In this document: one piece after another, positions 27,924 to 35,998 of the stretch | Layout: each line of letters starts with the position of its first letter | Numbering within the stretch: the stretch's first letter is position 1 | NCBI RefSeq assembly: GCF_014200595.1 | Contig: NZ_JACHCG010000001.1 | Coordinates: forward strand, 3,183,780-3,247,779 | Direction: 5' to 3' | DNA from: Pedobacter cryoconitis | GTDB lineage: Bacteria; Bacteroidota; Bacteroidia; Sphingobacteriales; Sphingobacteriaceae | Length of the DNA: 64,000 nucleotides | Made by a program: the position numbers and the translations under genes | The notes under the pieces: generated by a model | Told to the model about the DNA's origin: nothing | What the model saw: only the letters and a program-made list of their open reading frames with translations | Database searches by the model: none

Positions 27924-28526
27924 ATGAAAAAATTACTTTTAATTGCTGCTATTGGAATCGCTTCCCTTGCAGCTGCACCAGCGGCGAAAGCCCAGGTGAG
28001 TTTAAGTATAAATATTGGGTCACAGCCCCAATGGGGCCCTAGAGGATATAATCACGTTGATTATTATTATTTACCTGATGTAGATAGTTATTACTATGTA
28101 CCGACACGCCAGTTTGTTTATTTAAGTGGAAACAGATGGATCCATGCCCGTTCTCTTCCTTCAAGATACCGGGGTTATGATTTGTATGGCGGCAGAAAGG
28201 TAGTGATTAACAACTATGCTAATCCATGGACAAGACACAATTATTACAGAACGCAATATGTAAGCAATAACTATTATAGCAGACCATCGCGGGTTGTAGT
28301 CAGAAATAATTACCGTAACGATAGAAGAGATTACAATAGAGGAAATGGTAACGGCTGGGGAAGAGGTCATGACAGAGGAAATGGCTGGGGAAGAGGAAAT
28401 GACAGAGGAAATGGCTGGGGAAGAGGAAATGGCGGACATGACAACGGCAACAGAGGTAACCATGGTGGAGACAGAGGTAATCATGGTGGCGACCATGGTG
28501 GACATGGAAGAGGTGGCCGTAACTAA
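27924..28526 (+). CDS. secreted Gly/Arg/Asn-rich repeat protein
   Basis: A 200-residue exported protein with signal peptide (MKKLLLIAAIGIASLAAAPAAKA). The middle (about 30-130) is Tyr-rich. From about 130 the tail repeats R-G-N-G-W-G-R-G-N/H-D/G and then G-G-D/H-H-G units to the end, strongly positively charged. Likely a cell-surface or extracellular protein; the family is not recognised and function unknown. The DNA of the repeat tail yields long frames on the opposite strand, which are shadows. Confidence 0.8.
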   Translation: MKKLLLIAAIGIASLAAAPAAKAQVSLSINIGSQPQWGPRGYNHVDYYYLPDVDSYYYVPTRQFVYLSGNRWIHARSLPSRYRGYDLYGGRKVVINNYANPWTRHNYYRTQYVSNNYYSRPSRVVVRNNYRNDRRDYNRGNGNGWGRGHDRGNGWGRGNDRGNGWGRGNGGHDNGNRGNHGGDRGNHGGDHGGHGRGGRN

Positions 28527-28569
28527 TAGATATTACCAATAAATTACTGATATTATTAATTCTTATTGT

Positions 28570-28601
28570 AAAGTATCACGACCTTTGGGTTGTGATACTT
28601 T
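28570..28601 (+). terminator. hairpin terminator after the Gly-rich protein gene
   Basis: AAAGTATCACGACC pairs with GGTTGTGATACTTT (14 bp, one G-T pair) around a 4-nt loop, followed by TATTTTTAT. Confidence 0.8.
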
Positions 28602-28641
28602 ATTTTTATAAGCTATTTACTATTTTATATTAACCTGATTA

Positions 28642-29061
28642 ATGATGATTGAGAACATAGAAGCAATGCTGACCCGGAAAAACATTAACCCTACTGCCAT
28701 GCGGCTACTGGTACTGGATTTCCTGTTAAAGCAGTCTTCAGCAATCAGTCTGACCGATCTGGAAAAAGGATTAGATCCTTCAGACCGCATAACTTTGTAC
28801 CGTGCACTTAAGAAGTTTGAAGAAAAAGGGCTGGTACATAGTATTGACGATGGTTCTGGCGCGACTAAATATGCACTTTGTGAAAATGATTGCGAAGCCG
28901 GGCATCACCACGATCTGCATGTTCACTTTTTCTGTAATACCTGCCGGGAAACTTCTTGTTTGCCAAAACACCATATCCCGCAAATTGCCTTACCTGATGG
29001 CTTTAAATCTGAAGAAGTTAACCTGATCGTTAAAGGCGTTTGTAATAAATGTGTCCAATAG
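28642..29061 (+). CDS. Fur family transcriptional regulator
   Basis: A 139-residue metal-responsive repressor. Winged-helix part about 1-75 (NPTAMRLLVLDFLLKQS, SDRITLYRALKKFEEKGLV), then the regulatory domain with His-rich segment HHHDLHVHFFCNTCRETSC giving metal ligands, and a C-terminal CNKC pair for the structural zinc. It precedes a metal P-type ATPase by 97 bp and probably controls it; the dyad at 29065 is a candidate operator. Zinc is the likely metal (Zur-type) but Fe/peroxide types cannot be excluded. Confidence 0.9.
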   Translation: MMIENIEAMLTRKNINPTAMRLLVLDFLLKQSSAISLTDLEKGLDPSDRITLYRALKKFEEKGLVHSIDDGSGATKYALCENDCEAGHHHDLHVHFFCNTCRETSCLPKHHIPQIALPDGFKSEEVNLIVKGVCNKCVQ

Positions 29062-29064
29062 TTT

Positions 29065-29077
29065 GCAATACCATTGC
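29065..29077. promoter_or_regulatory. dyad between Fur-type regulator and metal ATPase, candidate operator
   Basis: GCAAT-ACC-ATTGC is a perfect 5-bp dyad with a 3-bp spacer, 15 bp upstream of the -7 box at 29092. Its place between a Fur-family gene and a metal exporter suggests a repressor site; the match to any known box was not tested. Confidence 0.4.
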
Positions 29078-29091
29078 GCTATAGTTTAAAG

Positions 29092-29099
29092 TACCTTTG
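29092..29099 (+). promoter_or_regulatory. Bacteroidota -7 box (TAnnTTTG) of the metal ATPase gene
   Basis: TACCTTTG, 60 bp before the ATG of the P-type ATPase, matches the consensus -7 box. The nearest TTTG lies 26 bp upstream, a longer spacing than usual. Confidence 0.45.
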
Positions 29100-29158
29100 T
29101 TTTAGAGAATCAAAAAAAAGCTTTAGCTTAATCAATCTCTTTGACTTAAGATACTATT

Positions 29159-31192
29159 ATGGCCACTAAAAATATAGATACCTGCTGTGATACAGCTACC
29201 ATTGCAGAGAAAAAACCTGCCGCAGCACACAAGCCACATACGCATGATAGTCATAGTCATGGCGATCATAACCATAGTCATGATGACCACAGCCACGATG
29301 ACCACGACCATGACCATGATCACGGCGATGGTGAAAGTTCAGGCTGGAAAGGCCAGATTCCTTTATTAACTTCATTAGCGATACTTGCAGTTATGTTAAC
29401 GCTGGAATATGGTTTTAAATTCATACCGGCAAAACCGGTTTCCCTGCTGATTTTTGGGGCCGCTTTCCTGCTGGCAGGATATAACGTATTGAAGTTAGCT
29501 TTCAGAAAAGCAATGAGACTGGATTTCTTCAATGAATTTTTCCTGATGAGCGTGGCCACAATTGGTGCATTCTCTATCGGATCTTACAGTGAAGGCGTCG
29601 CAGTAATGGTATTTTATTCCATCGGAGAATGGTTCCAGGATGTAGCCGTCTCTAATGCAAAACGCAGTATTAAAGCATTATTGGATATTCGTCCGGATAC
29701 AGTAGATGTAATCAGGGATGGAAAAATCACCACTATTAAACCTGCTGATGTTGAAATTGGTGAACTTATTCAGGTTAAAGCCGGAGAAAAAGTAGCCTTG
29801 GATGGCGAACTGGTTTCTGATAAAGGAACCTTCAATACCTCTGCGATGACTGGAGAGAGTAAACCAGATTCCAAAGCAAAAGGTGACAGCGTACTAGCTG
29901 GAATGATTAACCTGAACACGGTAATTGAGGTTAAAGTATTGTCTTTATTCAAAGATAGCAAGCTGAACAGGATTCTTGAAATGGTGCAGGATGCAACAGC
30001 AAGAAAGTCTAAAACCCAGTTGTTCATTTCCAGGTTTGCAAAAGTTTACACCCCTATTGTGTTCGCTTTAGCGGTACTGGTTGTAGCCCTGCCCTATCTG
30101 TTTGTAACCAACTATGTTTTTGCAGAGTGGTTATATCGCGGACTTGTTTTCTTAGTCATTAGCTGTCCTTGTGCTTTAGTTGTTTCCATTCCACTGGGGT
30201 ATTTTGGCGGTATAGGCCTGGCTTCTAAAAATGGTATTCTGTTCAAAGGATCAAACTTCCTGGATGTGATGACTACGATTAATACCGTAGTGATGGATAA
30301 AACCGGAACATTGACTAAAGGCGTTTTCAAAGTACAGCGTGTAGTTGCTGTGAATGGTGATGAAAAAGAATTATTGCGTTTAACTGCTGCTATTGAAAGC
30401 AAGTCTACTCACCCTATTGCTACTGCGGTGACTTTACATGCAGGTGATGTTTTACACAGCACAAAGATTGGTGAAGTAGAAGAAGTACCAGGAAAAGGGC
30501 TTAAAGGCCTGATTGACGGCAAACAGGTACTGGCTGGAAATATCAGGTTGCTGGATCAGTTTAACATTACTTATGCTGAGGAGGTAGCTAAAGAAGAAGA
30601 CACTGTAGTTGTAGTTGCGATAGACGGCGTTTATGCTGGATTTATTACGATTGCCGATGAGCTGAAAGAAGACGCAGTACAAGCCGTAAAGGAAATGCAT
30701 GAAATGAAAATCCAGACCGTAATGCTAAGTGGCGACAAACAGGCTGTGGTTGATAAAATAGGTAGATTACTAGGGATAGATCGTGCTTTTGGGGATCTTT
30801 TACCAGAAAACAAAGTTGAAAGAGTAGAAGAGCTGAAGCAGCAAGGCAAACATATCGCTTTTGTTGGAGACGGAATTAATGATGCTCCAGTTGTGGCATT
30901 GGCTGATGCAGGGATTGCTATGGGCGGATTGGGAAGCGATGCGACTATTGAAACTGCGGATATTGTGATCCAGAACGATATGCCTTCAAAAATTGTCACA
31001 GCGATTAAAATCGGAAGACTGACTAAAAACATAGTATGGCAGAATATTGCACTGGCGATGGGCGTGAAAGTAATTGTACTGATTTTGGGAGCCGGTGGCG
31101 TTGCAACTTTATGGGAAGCTGTAATTGCAGATGTAGGTGTTGCCCTGCTGGCAATTTTAAATGCGGTCAGGATTCAAAAAATGAAGCTTTAA
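29159..31192 (+). CDS. heavy-metal P-type ATPase (P1B, Zn/Cd/Co-type) with His-rich N-terminus
   Basis: A 677-residue ATP-driven metal exporter. It starts with a Cys-Cys pair and a His/Asp-rich stretch (about residues 24-60) instead of a classic CxxC HMA domain. Six to eight helices follow, with the SCPCALVVS motif in TM6 (CPC at 336-338), the actuator motif TGES, the phosphorylation site DKTGTLTKG (Asp380), STHPIA and GDGINDAP. CPC with a His-rich N-terminus is typical of Zn/Cd (P1B-2) or related pumps. The Fur-family regulator upstream supports a metal-stress role. Confidence 0.93.
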   Translation: MATKNIDTCCDTATIAEKKPAAAHKPHTHDSHSHGDHNHSHDDHSHDDHDHDHDHGDGESSGWKGQIPLLTSLAILAVMLTLEYGFKFIPAKPVSLLIFGAAFLLAGYNVLKLAFRKAMRLDFFNEFFLMSVATIGAFSIGSYSEGVAVMVFYSIGEWFQDVAVSNAKRSIKALLDIRPDTVDVIRDGKITTIKPADVEIGELIQVKAGEKVALDGELVSDKGTFNTSAMTGESKPDSKAKGDSVLAGMINLNTVIEVKVLSLFKDSKLNRILEMVQDATARKSKTQLFISRFAKVYTPIVFALAVLVVALPYLFVTNYVFAEWLYRGLVFLVISCPCALVVSIPLGYFGGIGLASKNGILFKGSNFLDVMTTINTVVMDKTGTLTKGVFKVQRVVAVNGDEKELLRLTAAIESKSTHPIATAVTLHAGDVLHSTKIGEVEEVPGKGLKGLIDGKQVLAGNIRLLDQFNITYAEEVAKEEDTVVVVAIDGVYAGFITIADELKEDAVQAVKEMHEMKIQTVMLSGDKQAVVDKIGRLLGIDRAFGDLLPENKVERVEELKQQGKHIAFVGDGINDAPVVALADAGIAMGGLGSDATIETADIVIQNDMPSKIVTAIKIGRLTKNIVWQNIALAMGVKVIVLILGAGGVATLWEAVIADVGVALLAILNAVRIQKMKL

Positions 31193-31214
31193 TTTAATTA
31201 TCTTCATCCCTGAA

Positions 31215-32096
31215 ATGAGAAGATTACAGGGAATAAAAAACAGCTGGAAATTAAGCCTGATTATCATCAGCTTAATTTCCTGTGCTCATCCGAAAGACAA
31301 CGTTTATCAGGCAGAATTATTTACGGAAAAGACAACGCTGAATACACCTGCAAAAAGTACAGGGCAGCTCTTTAAAAGACTCACATTAACCAGTAAAAAG
31401 GAAGAATTGATAGGTGGTATATTTGGGCGAAAGGGACATATGTCCTGGAATATCATCAATTACAGAGATACAACGATCCGCTTTAATCCTAACCTGAAAA
31501 ATCTGGTTGAGGATTATCAGTCAGATGAAATACCCTTATTTGATTTTTATACGATCTATTATCTGAATCCACAAAAAACCGCATTCCTTGCAGATATGCC
31601 GGGGCCTTCCAATATCAGCAGCCGCGTTTTTGTATTTTGTGCGCAACCAAACGGCTTAAAAATCTACCGGGTTGAGCGTCCTGCTAAGGAACAGATTTCT
31701 TCAGGAGATGAAAGTATTTACATGGGCATTTCTAAAATAGGTGGTAATCTGCTGTTGGTCAACAATGATTATCTTTTCAATCAGCGATCGGCAAAGGCAT
31801 ACCTGATTCCAAGACCAGATCCTAAAGAGAGAATGCAAGCAGACTTTACTATCCTCTCGCCAGATGGGAAAACTGTAGTTTTTAGTGCAAAAGGCAGTTC
31901 CACGGATCAGTTCGATTATATCTATCAATTCCATTATCCAAGTGGCAAGTTTGAAACAGACAGTATTCCTGCCGGTCAATATCAAAGTCCATTACTGGAC
32001 AAGAAAAAAAAGTGGCCGGAAACTCATTATGACTGGAGCAAAGATGCAAATGGAAGAATGTTTCTAAAACCTAAAGCGGCTTTTAGCTTAAAATAA
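31215..32096 (+). CDS. hypothetical lipoprotein-like protein
   Basis: I do not recognise this 293-residue protein. The N-terminus, LSLIIISLISCAH, is a lipoprotein-type signal with Cys in the lipobox. The rest is hydrophilic and beta-rich in appearance. It begins 22 bp after the P-type ATPase stop and may be co-transcribed with it, but there is no metal-binding motif that would link the two. Confidence 0.7.
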   Translation: MRRLQGIKNSWKLSLIIISLISCAHPKDNVYQAELFTEKTTLNTPAKSTGQLFKRLTLTSKKEELIGGIFGRKGHMSWNIINYRDTTIRFNPNLKNLVEDYQSDEIPLFDFYTIYYLNPQKTAFLADMPGPSNISSRVFVFCAQPNGLKIYRVERPAKEQISSGDESIYMGISKIGGNLLLVNNDYLFNQRSAKAYLIPRPDPKERMQADFTILSPDGKTVVFSAKGSSTDQFDYIYQFHYPSGKFETDSIPAGQYQSPLLDKKKKWPETHYDWSKDANGRMFLKPKAAFSLK

Positions 32097-32137
32097 TGCG
32101 ATAGAAAACACTTCTTTAGTTTACTTGTTTAGCTATT

Positions 32138-32731
32138 ATGGAACAGCTGCAACCTGAAACTAAACAAATCAACTTACTCTGGGAAGGGCATAAGTATAAA
32201 TCAGTAGAGAATTGTGTGGTGACCATCCAGGAGAAAGGAACTGAAATCACCGCTGTGGTTATTGGTGATTCCGGTGAAAAACCTTTTCGCCTTGACTACA
32301 CTATCAGAACTAATCAAAAATGGGAAACAGTATTTTTTGATATTAAAAGCCAGTTTAATGATCAGAAAGTAGAGTTAAGCTTTGAAAGTGACGGAAAAGG
32401 GAACTGGACAGATCATGGGAAACCACTGGATGAATTTAAAGGCTGTATTGACATTGACATTTCCCTAACTCCTTTCACCAATACCCTGCCTATCAGAAGA
32501 CTGGGCTCAAAACTGAAAACAGAACATGAGATTAAGGTGATTTACTTCGATATTTTAAATCAGCTGGTCAGATCAAACTTACAGGCCTATACCGCCCTGA
32601 CAGATTTCTGTTATCAGTACCGGAATATTGACAACGGTTATGAAGCTTTGCTGACCGTGGATGAACAAGGGCTTGTTGTGGTTTATCCGACCAGGTTCAA
32701 AAGAGGCACACATGTAGAAAGTAATTACTAG
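32138..32731 (+). CDS. putative glycolipid-binding domain protein (PF06475 type)
   Basis: A 197-residue cytoplasmic protein. The segment CIDIDISLTPFTNTLPIRRL is the signature stretch of the putative glycolipid-binding family, and the length matches (about 190 residues). Its opening LLWEGHKYKSVE is also family-like. The biochemical role is poorly characterised. A strong terminator follows directly. Confidence 0.82.
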   Translation: MEQLQPETKQINLLWEGHKYKSVENCVVTIQEKGTEITAVVIGDSGEKPFRLDYTIRTNQKWETVFFDIKSQFNDQKVELSFESDGKGNWTDHGKPLDEFKGCIDIDISLTPFTNTLPIRRLGSKLKTEHEIKVIYFDILNQLVRSNLQAYTALTDFCYQYRNIDNGYEALLTVDEQGLVVVYPTRFKRGTHVESNY

Positions 32732-32737
32732 CTATAC

Positions 32738-32778
32738 AAAAAACGGGCTGTCTCTAAAGAAAGAGACAGCCCGTTTTT
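32738..32778. terminator. strong bidirectional hairpin between the glycolipid-binding gene and alaS
   Basis: AAAAACGGGCTGTCTCT pairs with AGAGACAGCCCGTTTTT (17 bp, perfect) around a 6-nt loop; A/T runs on both sides make it work for both convergent genes. Confidence 0.92.
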
Positions 32779-32798
32779 ATATGGAATGAGTTGTTTGA

Positions 32799-35498
32799 TT
32801 ATTGAATTAACGTTGCCGCTTTTTCCAGAACTTTAGCTAATCCATCTTTATTTTTTCCTCCCGCAGTAGCGTAGAAAGGCTGGCCTCCTCCGCCCCCCTG
32901 AATATCTTTGGCTAATTCTCTAACCATATTCGAGGCATTGAGTTTCTTATCAGCTACCAGATTATCAGACAACATCACACTGATTCCAGGCTTGTCGTCA
33001 ATCAATGTAGTAAAAACAAGGTATAAATTATCTACGATATCTTTGATTGAAAATGCAAGGTTTTTCACTGCATCTGCATTGGGAAGATCCACATGAACGG
33101 CTATCATATTGATGCCATTGATCGTTTTCATATGGTGAACGATTTCATGTTTAAGATTTCCTGAACGCTCTAGAACTGCTTTTTCTGCTTCTTTTTTAAG
33201 CTTGTTATTTTCTTCAATCAAGGCGGTAACCGCAGCCGTCAGGTCTTTATTTCCTTTAAGCAGTGTTTTTAACTCACTGATTTCTTTATCCTGGTTGATG
33301 ATAAACTCTTCTGCGCGATCAGCTGTAATCGCTTCGATACGTCTTACACCCGCAGCTACAGCACTCTCAGAAATAATTTTGAAGTAACCGATCTGACCAG
33401 TAGACTGAACATGTGTACCACCACATAATTCTTTCGAATAGTTATCATCGAAAGTAATGATACGAACAAAGTCGCCGTACTTTTCGCCGAACAAAGCAGT
33501 CACTCCACTGGACAATGCTTCTTCATAAGGAACAAGTCTTTGCTCTTTTAAAGCAATGTTATCTCTTACTCTTTTATTGACGATGTGTTCGATCGCCGCT
33601 AATTCATCTTCAGTGATCTTCGTGAAATGAGAAAAGTCGAAGCGAAGGTAATCTGCATTTACCAAAGATCCCTTTTGATTCACATGGTCCCCCAGGACGT
33701 TCTTTAATGCTGCATGCAGTAAATGTGTCGCCGAGTGATTGTTATTCGTTTGTACGCGTTTATCTTCATCTACAACAGCCCAGAACTGACCATCTATGTC
33801 TTCAGGTAAAGAATCTGCGAAATGCACGATCACACCATTCTCTTTTTTAGTATCTGTAATTTCAACCGAGAACATTCTGCTATGATCTTCCAGACGGCCG
33901 GTATCACCGACCTGACCACCGCTTTCCCCATAGAAAGGAGTTTTCTGCAATACAATCTGATACTGCTCTTTTCCTTTGGCAGTTACTTGTCTGTATTTTA
34001 ATATTTTGGTTTCAATCTCCAGGAAGTCATAACCCACAAATTCAGTTTCAGGATCATCATGAACAGTAATCCAGTCGCCTGTATCGATTGCCGTAGCAGC
34101 TCTTGATCTGGCTTTTTGTTTTTGAAGGCTCTTCTGATATTCCTCCATGTCCACAGTCCATCTTTTCTCCCTTGCCATCAGTTCGGTCAGGTCAATCGGG
34201 AACCCGTAGGTATCCTGCAATTCAAAAGCAAAATCACCCGAAATCACCATCTGGTCTTTCAATATGCTGTAAACCCATGGATCTTCAAAAGACTTCTCCA
34301 GATCAATTGCATTTTCAGACATCAGAAAATCCGCTTGTTTAGCGGTGTAATTTTCAAAACGCTGAATACCTGTTGCCAGTGTTCTTAAGAAAGAAACTTC
34401 TTCTTCCAACACTACTTTCTGAACGAAATCCTGTTGTAAAACCAGTTCTTCAAAAACGCCTTTGAACTGTTCTGCAAGAACAGGCACCAATTGGTTTAAG
34501 AAAGGTTCTTTTAAATCAAGGAAAGTATAAGCGTAACGTACAGCTCTTCTTAAAATCCTGCGGATCACATACCCGGCTTTGTTATTTGCCGGCAACTGTC
34601 CGTCTGCAATTACAAATGAAATTGCACGGATATGATCGGCCATAACGCGCATTGCAATATCTGTTTTTTCATCAGCGCCATAAGCGATACCCGCTTTTTT
34701 TGCGATGAACTGGATCAGTGGCTGAAATACATCAGTATCATAGTTTGAAGCCTTATTCTGTAATACACGAACCAGACGTTCAAAGCCCATTCCAGTATCA
34801 ACATGTTGTGCAGGTAAAGGTTGTAATGAACCATCTTTCAATCTGTTGAACTGCATGAATACATTATTCCAGATTTCTATCACCTGCGGATGATCGGCAT
34901 TCACCAATTCTTTTCCGCTTGTTGCTGCGCGTTCATGATCAGGACGGCAATCCACGTGAATTTCCGAACACGGACCACATGGCCCCATGTCTCCCATTTC
35001 CCAGAAATTGTCTTTTTTATTTCCTAAAACAATGCGGTCTTCGGGAACATATTGCTTCCACAATTCGAAAGCTTCCGTATCTCTTGGAAGACCTTCTTTT
35101 TCGTCTCCTTCAAAAATGGAGACATACAATTTATCTTTCGGGATACCATAAACTTCTGTCAATAATTCCCAGCTCCAGGCAATAGCTTCTTTCTTGAAGT
35201 AGTCGCCGAAACTCCAGTTGCCCAACATCTCAAACATAGTGTGGTGATAGGTATCTATACCCACTTCTTCAAGATCATTGTGTTTACCGGAAACCCGTAA
35301 ACAACGTTGTGTATCGGTTACCCTTGGATACCTGGCGGGTGCTTCTCCCAAAAAGATATCTTTAAACTGATTCATACCTGCATTGGTAAACATCAGTGTC
35401 GGATCATTTTTTACAACGATAGGTGCCGATGAAACGATATGGTGTTGTTTCGATTCAAAAAAAGCTAAATATGCGTGTCTGATTTCTTTTGCTGTCAT
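32799..35498 (-). CDS. alaS: alanyl-tRNA synthetase
   Basis: A 899-residue class II synthetase charging tRNA(Ala). Catalytic core opens with FLAFFESKQHH-like sequence (AYLAFFESKQHHIV), DPTLMFTNAGMNQFK (motif 2-type loop) and HHTMFEMLGNWSFGDYFKKE. The editing domain has HSATHLLHAAL and CGGTHVQSTGQIG with the zinc/editing Cys and His. The C-Ala domain ends with GGGGGQPFYATAGGK. A full-length, normal bacterial AlaS. Confidence 0.97.
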   Translation of the reverse strand: MTAKEIRHAYLAFFESKQHHIVSSAPIVVKNDPTLMFTNAGMNQFKDIFLGEAPARYPRVTDTQRCLRVSGKHNDLEEVGIDTYHHTMFEMLGNWSFGDYFKKEAIAWSWELLTEVYGIPKDKLYVSIFEGDEKEGLPRDTEAFELWKQYVPEDRIVLGNKKDNFWEMGDMGPCGPCSEIHVDCRPDHERAATSGKELVNADHPQVIEIWNNVFMQFNRLKDGSLQPLPAQHVDTGMGFERLVRVLQNKASNYDTDVFQPLIQFIAKKAGIAYGADEKTDIAMRVMADHIRAISFVIADGQLPANNKAGYVIRRILRRAVRYAYTFLDLKEPFLNQLVPVLAEQFKGVFEELVLQQDFVQKVVLEEEVSFLRTLATGIQRFENYTAKQADFLMSENAIDLEKSFEDPWVYSILKDQMVISGDFAFELQDTYGFPIDLTELMAREKRWTVDMEEYQKSLQKQKARSRAATAIDTGDWITVHDDPETEFVGYDFLEIETKILKYRQVTAKGKEQYQIVLQKTPFYGESGGQVGDTGRLEDHSRMFSVEITDTKKENGVIVHFADSLPEDIDGQFWAVVDEDKRVQTNNNHSATHLLHAALKNVLGDHVNQKGSLVNADYLRFDFSHFTKITEDELAAIEHIVNKRVRDNIALKEQRLVPYEEALSSGVTALFGEKYGDFVRIITFDDNYSKELCGGTHVQSTGQIGYFKIISESAVAAGVRRIEAITADRAEEFIINQDKEISELKTLLKGNKDLTAAVTALIEENNKLKKEAEKAVLERSGNLKHEIVHHMKTINGINMIAVHVDLPNADAVKNLAFSIKDIVDNLYLVFTTLIDDKPGISVMLSDNLVADKKLNASNMVRELAKDIQGGGGGQPFYATAGGKNKDGLAKVLEKAATLIQ

Positions 35499-35518
35499 TC
35501 TTAGTAGAAATTATCCAA

Positions 35519-35526
35519 CAAAATTA
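35519..35526 (-). promoter_or_regulatory. Bacteroidota -7 box for alaS
   Basis: On the minus strand TAATTTTG (TAnnTTTG) lies 20 bp upstream of the alaS start. No clear -33 TTTG is seen. Confidence 0.4.
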
Positions 35527-35559
35527 AAATTTTATTGCGGTATTCTACTAAAATCCCTT

Positions 35560-35567
35560 TACATTTG
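35560..35567 (+). promoter_or_regulatory. Bacteroidota -7 box for the MerR-type gene
   Basis: TACATTTG matches TAnnTTTG, 47 bp before the ATG at 35615, with an ATTGC element about 22 bp upstream as a possible -33 region. Divergent from the alaS promoter. Confidence 0.5.
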
Positions 35568-35614
35568 AATGCTTTATATAAAAGCTATAAACCACTAAAT
35601 ATCAACACAGAAGT

Positions 35615-35950
35615 ATGCCTTACAAGGAACGGGAAATTAATAAAATGTATTATACGATGGGTGAGGTGACGGAAATGTTCAATGTAAACGCCTCACAGAT
35701 CCGCTTTTACGAGAAGGAATTTGACGTTCTCCAGCCTAAGAAAAACAAGAAAGGGAACCGTCTTTTTACTCCGGAAGATATTGAAAATTTAAAGATCATT
35801 TTTCACCTGGTGGATGATAAGGGCTTTACACTTAAAGGTGCAAAAGATCATTTAAAGAATAACAGTGCAGACGTTAAAGAAAACCAGAAGATCATTGCAT
35901 CGCTGGAAAAACTAAAAGATTTCTTATTAAAGTTAAACGACGAAATTTAA
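35615..35950 (+). CDS. MerR family transcriptional regulator (short)
   Basis: A 111-residue protein. MYYTMGEVTEMFNVNASQIR plus FYEKEFDVLQPKKN is the MerR winged-helix opening, followed by RLFTPEDIENLKIIFHLV and a coiled dimer helix. No effector domain or Cys metal site follows, which fits the short MerR-like regulators common in Bacteroidota. Target unknown. It precedes the HhH/beta-barrel gene by 49 bp. Confidence 0.88.
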   Translation: MPYKEREINKMYYTMGEVTEMFNVNASQIRFYEKEFDVLQPKKNKKGNRLFTPEDIENLKIIFHLVDDKGFTLKGAKDHLKNNSADVKENQKIIASLEKLKDFLLKLNDEI

Positions 35951-35998
35951 TTAATAAATTAACTTAGTTAACTAAATCAGCAGTACTTTGGGTTCATT

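Noticed and set aside
28161..28542. Long minus-strand and other-frame ORFs over the Gly-rich protein
   Set aside because: Shadows of a low-complexity repeat; the plus-strand signal peptide and repeat pattern decide the real frame.
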